In this document: one piece after another, positions 61,001 to 64,000 of the stretch
How the letters are laid out: each line of letters opens with the position of its first letter
Position numbering within the stretch: the first letter of the stretch is position 1
Source: Apus apus
Lineage: Eukaryota; Chordata; Aves; Apodiformes; Apodidae
DNA: 64,000 bases
Reading direction: 5' to 3'
NCBI RefSeq assembly: GCF_020740795.1
Contig: NC_067287.1
Span: forward strand, 15,267,501-15,331,500
Position numbers and translations under genes: made by a program
Notes under the pieces: generated by a model
What the model was told of the DNA's origin: nothing
The model's input: only the letters and a program-made list of their open reading frames with translations
Database searches by the model: none

Positions 61001-63859
61001 TAAATGTTTTTAGGAATTGATCTTAATTTCTGCCAGACAAGTGCTTTAATCAAGAGAGAGGTAGATTTTGGGGCTTTTATCAACATATGAAAAAATTGAG
61101 GTTAACACTCTTATCTTTGCTTCATTGTGCAATTAAAAAAAAGTGCTTTCTCTGCACTGGAAATTTATAGCAAAATATCTGGTACAGTTTGTATTAGCTG
61201 ATAGCTGTTCTGGGGGGCAAGCCTATTTGATTTCCCATTAATATATTAGAAATCTCTTCAACCTACTGACAATTTTCAATTTTTGGACTTCATTGTTTAA
61301 AGTTGTGCAACTGAGTTAACACTTCTAAGTGTAAAATCATTACAGTTCTTTTTTTGTGTGTTTTATGAACCTGCACACATGCTGTTTAGGCTAGAAATAT
61401 TCCAAGTAATTTGCTTCACTCTAACTGAATGCCCTGAAAATAATGAGTTCATTAGTATAAAAAAAAAGTGTTAAAAGTTAATTACCACACAAACAAAATC
61501 TTGTTAATTGAAATTGGATTCTTTATTTCTTCATCTCCATTGGAGAAAGCATTTTACTGCTTAGAGAAGCAGCCTTTTCTAGTCTAGGTTGTTCAGCTAA
61601 CTATGTGCCCTAACTGGGCTTGCACAGATGAATGTAGAATGCTTAATAAGGAACTGTGTAGTTGCATCACATGACATATATTGTCTATAAGCCCTAATGT
61701 CACACCATCATAAAGCCTCGAGATGTGAAGAATCTCACACCACCTCTTCTTTTCATTCTCTTTTCTGGCAGTAGTTAATGGCATGATTATTCATACAGTT
61801 TACTTTCTAACACTTTATGCAGTCTGAGCTAAAACAATGGGACTCTTGCATCTCCTTGAACGGAGGGTATTGTCTGTAATATTTTATTACAGTTCACCAG
61901 AGTTGATTGCTTTTTTCCCCTGATTCCTTCATTTAGAGAGAGCCTGGAGCGTCTTTCAATGTTTAAGAAAATAGAAAGAAGACCTACAGCTTGGCCCTGC
62001 CAGCTCACTATTGGTTCTAACTTATCTATAAGAATTGTGGCCTACAAATCAGTAAGTTAATAAAGTTGTATGTTTTAGTGTATTTTGGCAATAGATTAGA
62101 TGCATCTGTGTTTCTTTGTTAAAGCCAAGAAAATAAAGGATAAAAACATCCAGAATAATTATGGGAGAAATTTTGTGTAGAAGCTAGTACAGCTGAAACT
62201 GGGGTTCCCACAGCAACTCTAACTTCACCATATCGTACACATATGGTAAAGAACTAAAATTCATGATGTACAGAAATAGAAGCAAATGCTATCTACACAG
62301 TGACACTTAATGGTATTGAAGTTGATAAATCTGATTAAGAATATTGCACTTGCGTGAAGCTTTCCATTCCATCTCAGTGATATGTCTGCAGCTTGATGAG
62401 ACAATATATATTTTCTTCAGCCCTAGGCATGAGAGGAATTATGCCTATGTGTATGTAAAATGGTAGGTGTCAATATTTTACCATCTATTGTTTCAAATCA
62501 CATCTATTGTTACTTCAGACTTGTAAAAATGGTATATTTTTTCAGCCTGTTTGCTTTATACTGTTTGGCAGAGCTTGGGCACGGTCTGTTTCATGTACAA
62601 TTTGTGTCCTTCACACACTGCTAGGAAGAAGTGTATTTAAACACAAAATGTGGACAATTTCAGTTACTGAATAACAGGTAACTATATAGTGTGGCAGCAT
62701 TGACAGATCTGGTGAGATAGAGATTGATTGGTTTATTTGAACCTAAGACTAAGAGTCTGGCCGATGTTGCAAAGTTTCAGGAGGATGTATTAAGAAGCTG
62801 AAGTATACCTGATTTCTTACATACTAGCCTTGAAAAGGTCTCTGCTCCTAGCTTTCTATGTATACATAGTCAAAATTTTTTTCATTAGGATAATGTGCCA
62901 GACCTGTACAAATACAGTGTAGGAATCCCCTCCCAAAGATGTTTACACACAAAAAAAATGAAGCTTGGGAGAGTAAGGAACATGAACCAAGTGACTAGCC
63001 TGAAGTTATACAGCAGTTGGATCAGAGCTAGGAGGAGATTTGTGACATCTACTGATGTAATCTCTTCTGTCCTTTGTTTTCTGTCCAGTTCTCCATTTTA
63101 TTTCCCATTCACTAAGTATACCATCGATTTCACTTAAATAGAGAGAAAATAAAGCATTTTTCTTTCCCTGTAGTTATGAAACATTCACTCATTGCAGATA
63201 CTTATTCCATCTTTCCCCTCCCAGTCCCGTAATGGAGCTGGGATATTTTTCTGCCTTTTAGGAAAGCTGCAGTAACAGGGTATTTTTATCCTGTAGTGTA
63301 GTAACCCTGATGCAAAACTCGGGCAAACAAGCTAAGTGAACATTGAGTCTTCTTTTATCTTTAACATATATCTTAGTGCTTTATTAGAAGTGTTTTTGTA
63401 GGTGAAGGAGGTAAAATACAGAGCAATCAAGTTATGTGTATCCTGTGACTAAAAGATGTCCACAAATGACTTGAATGTCCGATGAAGACAAGATGCAGTC
63501 AATATGGTACAGGTCGGGTGTTAGGTCTCATACAGATGAAATATTGTGCTGAGTGTGCTGTGGTAGCAGCCAGAGATGAGTATTTGGGGCTGTCATTATC
63601 AGTCCCTTATTGGCAAAATAGCACAGTACTTGTTCTGATAACTTTTTTACGTGTTCTGCTGAGCACTCTGGATCGCAATGAAATGTTACATATTCCTTTT
63701 CTTTGAATTTTGATATAAAGGTCACAGAAGAGAAGTTGAAAAAGGTTTGGACAGTTGTGGATGCTAAAACCCTCAAAAAAGACGATGTGCAAAGAGAAAC
63801 TGTTTACTGCTTGAATGATGATGATGAGACAGAGGTTCAGAAAGATGATACTCTTCAAG
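51809..63859 (+). CDS. XRCC5: X-ray repair cross-complementing 5 (Ku80), 5' part of gene
   Basis: Ku80 pairs with Ku70 to form the ring that binds DNA double-strand ends and recruits DNA-PKcs in non-homologous end joining. It acts in the nucleus and at telomeres. Eight exons are present: 51809-51826, 52206-52319, 52887-53070, 54363-54411, 55879-56001, 58826-59017, 61937-62051 and 63721-63859. They give 934 bases (311 codons plus one base) in one frame through consistent GT/AG introns. The peptide covers the N-terminal vWA-like domain (about 7-240) with [12 protein letters not shown] and [16 protein letters not shown], and the start of the Ku core with [15 protein letters not shown] and [11 protein letters not shown]. 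Full-length Ku80 is about 730 aa, so the rest lies past the right edge. The loop at about 167-195 differs most from human. Confidence 0.96.
52206..52319 (+). CDS. XRCC5: XRCC5 coding exon 2
   Basis: The acceptor CCTAG/GCAGCC and donor CGACAG/GTATGT bound 38 codons, from [20 protein letters not shown] through [14 protein letters not shown]. This is the first strand and helix of the vWA fold, with the degenerate metal-site motif DVGFAMS. Confidence 0.96.
52500..52566. repeat. 31-bp tandem duplication in XRCC5 intron 2
   Basis: The 31-base unit, beginning GCAGTTGGGTTGGTCACCCT and ending TTCTTCAGG, is present twice in full without visible differences, plus the first bases of a third. It is a recent-looking local duplication. 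Confidence 0.93.
52887..53070 (+). CDS. XRCC5: XRCC5 coding exon 3
   Basis: The exon has 184 bases encoding [38 protein letters not shown] and KPGSEQAD plus one base. The acceptor is TTTCCAG/GTTTTT and the donor GCAGACT/GTATCC. The human [19 protein letters not shown] block aligns directly. Confidence 0.96.
53330..53482 (+). mobile_element. CR1 LINE fragment, plus orientation
   Basis: Diagnostic CR1 pieces are GGAGGTTGTAGCAAGGTGGG, GTCTCTTCTTCCGAGTAACA, CCAGGGGAGGTTTAGATTGG and ATTAGGAAAAACTTATTCAC. The element is cut at both ends and lacks the ATTCTATG tail. It lies in XRCC5 intron 3. Confidence 0.88.
53483..54362 (+). other. XRCC5 intron 3, right part
   Basis: AT-rich intron sequence after the CR1 fragment. 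No exon or further repeat was recognised. Confidence 0.7.
54363..54411 (+). CDS. XRCC5: XRCC5 coding exon 4
   Basis: This short 49-base exon encodes [16 protein letters not shown] plus two bases, between TTGCTTAG and GTGAGTATG. It matches human FLDALIVSMDVIQHET. Confidence 0.95.
54412..55878 (+). other. XRCC5 intron 4
   Basis: About 1.5 kb of AT-rich intron. No nested gene or clear interspersed element was recognised. Confidence 0.7.
55879..56001 (+). CDS. XRCC5: XRCC5 coding exon 5
   Basis: The exon has 123 bases encoding [18 protein letters not shown], then [16 protein letters not shown] and TGISLQF, plus two bases. The acceptor is TTTTAAG/AGGCAAG and the donor TTTTT/GTAAGT. It forms the later strands of the vWA domain. 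Confidence 0.96.
56002..58211 (+). other. XRCC5 intron 5, left part
   Basis: This part of intron 5 shows no exon. Near 56950-57060 there is a stretch (GTCTACACAGCAAAAGATGG) that may be a very old repeat, but I cannot assign it to a family. Confidence 0.6.
58212..58735 (-). mobile_element. Ancient CR1 LINE fragment, minus orientation
   Basis: The plus strand reads like the reverse complement of an old amniote CR1. Recognisable pieces in order are CCAGTGATGGAGACTCTTCT, CAGGCAGTTGG, AAGAACCAATTTTTCCCTTT, GCAGCAGCCTTTTATGT, AAGACTGTCATG, CTCAATCTTTTTTCATAG and GGTGCAGCATTCCAGTCAAG. The match is diverged throughout, which indicates an insertion much older than the CR1 in PECR intron 1. It ends about 90 bases before XRCC5 exon 6. 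Confidence 0.8.
58826..59017 (+). CDS. XRCC5: XRCC5 coding exon 6
   Basis: The exon has 192 bases. After FLPF comes an acidic, Gly-rich loop ([15 protein letters not shown]) and [15 protein letters not shown], unlike the human loop. The conserved [17 protein letters not shown] and [11 protein letters not shown] follow. The acceptor is GTTCTTAG/CCTGCC and the donor TTTCAG/GTAAAC. An old CR1 lies about 100 bases before the exon. Confidence 0.95.
59018..61936 (+). other. XRCC5 intron 6
   Basis: A 2.9-kb AT-rich intron. No repeat family or nested gene was recognised. Confidence 0.7.
61937..62051 (+). CDS. XRCC5: XRCC5 coding exon 7
   Basis: The exon has 115 bases encoding [16 protein letters not shown] and [18 protein letters not shown], ending VAYKS before GTAAGT. 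The acceptor is CATTTAG/AGAGAG. This segment links the vWA domain to the Ku beta-barrel. Confidence 0.96.
62052..63720 (+). other. XRCC5 intron 7
   Basis: A 1.7-kb AT-rich intron. No repeat family or nested gene was recognised. Confidence 0.7.
63721..63859 (+). CDS. XRCC5: XRCC5 coding exon 8
   Basis: The exon has 139 bases encoding [20 protein letters not shown] and [19 protein letters not shown], ending KDDTLQ plus one base. The acceptor is ATATAAAG/GTCACA and the donor TTCAAG/GTATGG. The remaining XRCC5 exons are outside the window. Confidence 0.96.
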
Positions 63860-64000
63860 GTATGGCTTTATGTGCACCCTGAAGATAAACCAAAGATGTC
63901 TCATACTCTTAAATCACCTAAGGGCTTTTAGTTTTATACTTTGAAGCCTAGCTGTGATCTTAGAATGTAAGCTCTGTAAGCTGATGGAACACAGAGACTG

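Overview
The window is vertebrate nuclear DNA and almost certainly from a bird. It has short exons in long AT-rich introns with GT/AG splice sites, three CpG islands, and CR1 retrotransposon tails ending in repeated ATTCTRTG octamers. It also carries an LTR of a type I associate with avian ERVL-like elements. The protein-coding content is three conserved genes in the amniote order PECR - TMEM169 - XRCC5. There is no bacterial-type operon, CRISPR array or gene cassette. Most open frames elsewhere are chance frames in GC-rich islands or in introns. The species cannot be named from this sequence alone.

Layout: 1-4380 is AT-rich DNA with no gene I recognise. A CpG island lies at about 4380-5500. 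It has CRE-like and NRF1-like sites and a good splice donor on the minus strand at 4795/4794, so it probably holds the non-coding first exon of a minus-strand gene running off the left edge. In mammals MREG lies on this side of PECR, but no MREG coding exon is visible. 11381-24076 is PECR (minus strand, 8 coding exons, 302 aa, all splice phases consistent). Its CpG-island promoter at about 23.65-24.65 kb is shared head to head with TMEM169, whose likely non-coding exon 1 ends at 24275. TMEM169 coding exons are at 34419-34722 and 36074-36696 (308 aa, or 297 aa from the second in-frame ATG). 36.7-51.4 kb is intergenic or TMEM169 3' UTR and holds a solo LTR with a perfect 5-bp target duplication, a 24-bp minisatellite and a near-perfect 17-bp-arm hairpin. 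XRCC5 (Ku80) starts in a CpG island at 51809 and continues past the right edge. Eight coding exons are present (about 311 of roughly 730 codons), covering the vWA domain and the start of the Ku core.

The three genes have unrelated jobs: peroxisomal fatty-acid chain elongation (PECR), an uncharacterised two-pass membrane protein (TMEM169) and double-strand-break repair (XRCC5). PECR and TMEM169 are linked by a shared promoter. I found no undescribed multi-gene system. The observations most worth checking are the orphan CpG island at 5 kb, the Asn in PECR where the human protein has the Tyr I recall being annotated as catalytic, the two candidate starts and uORF of TMEM169, and the small repeat structures upstream of and inside XRCC5.
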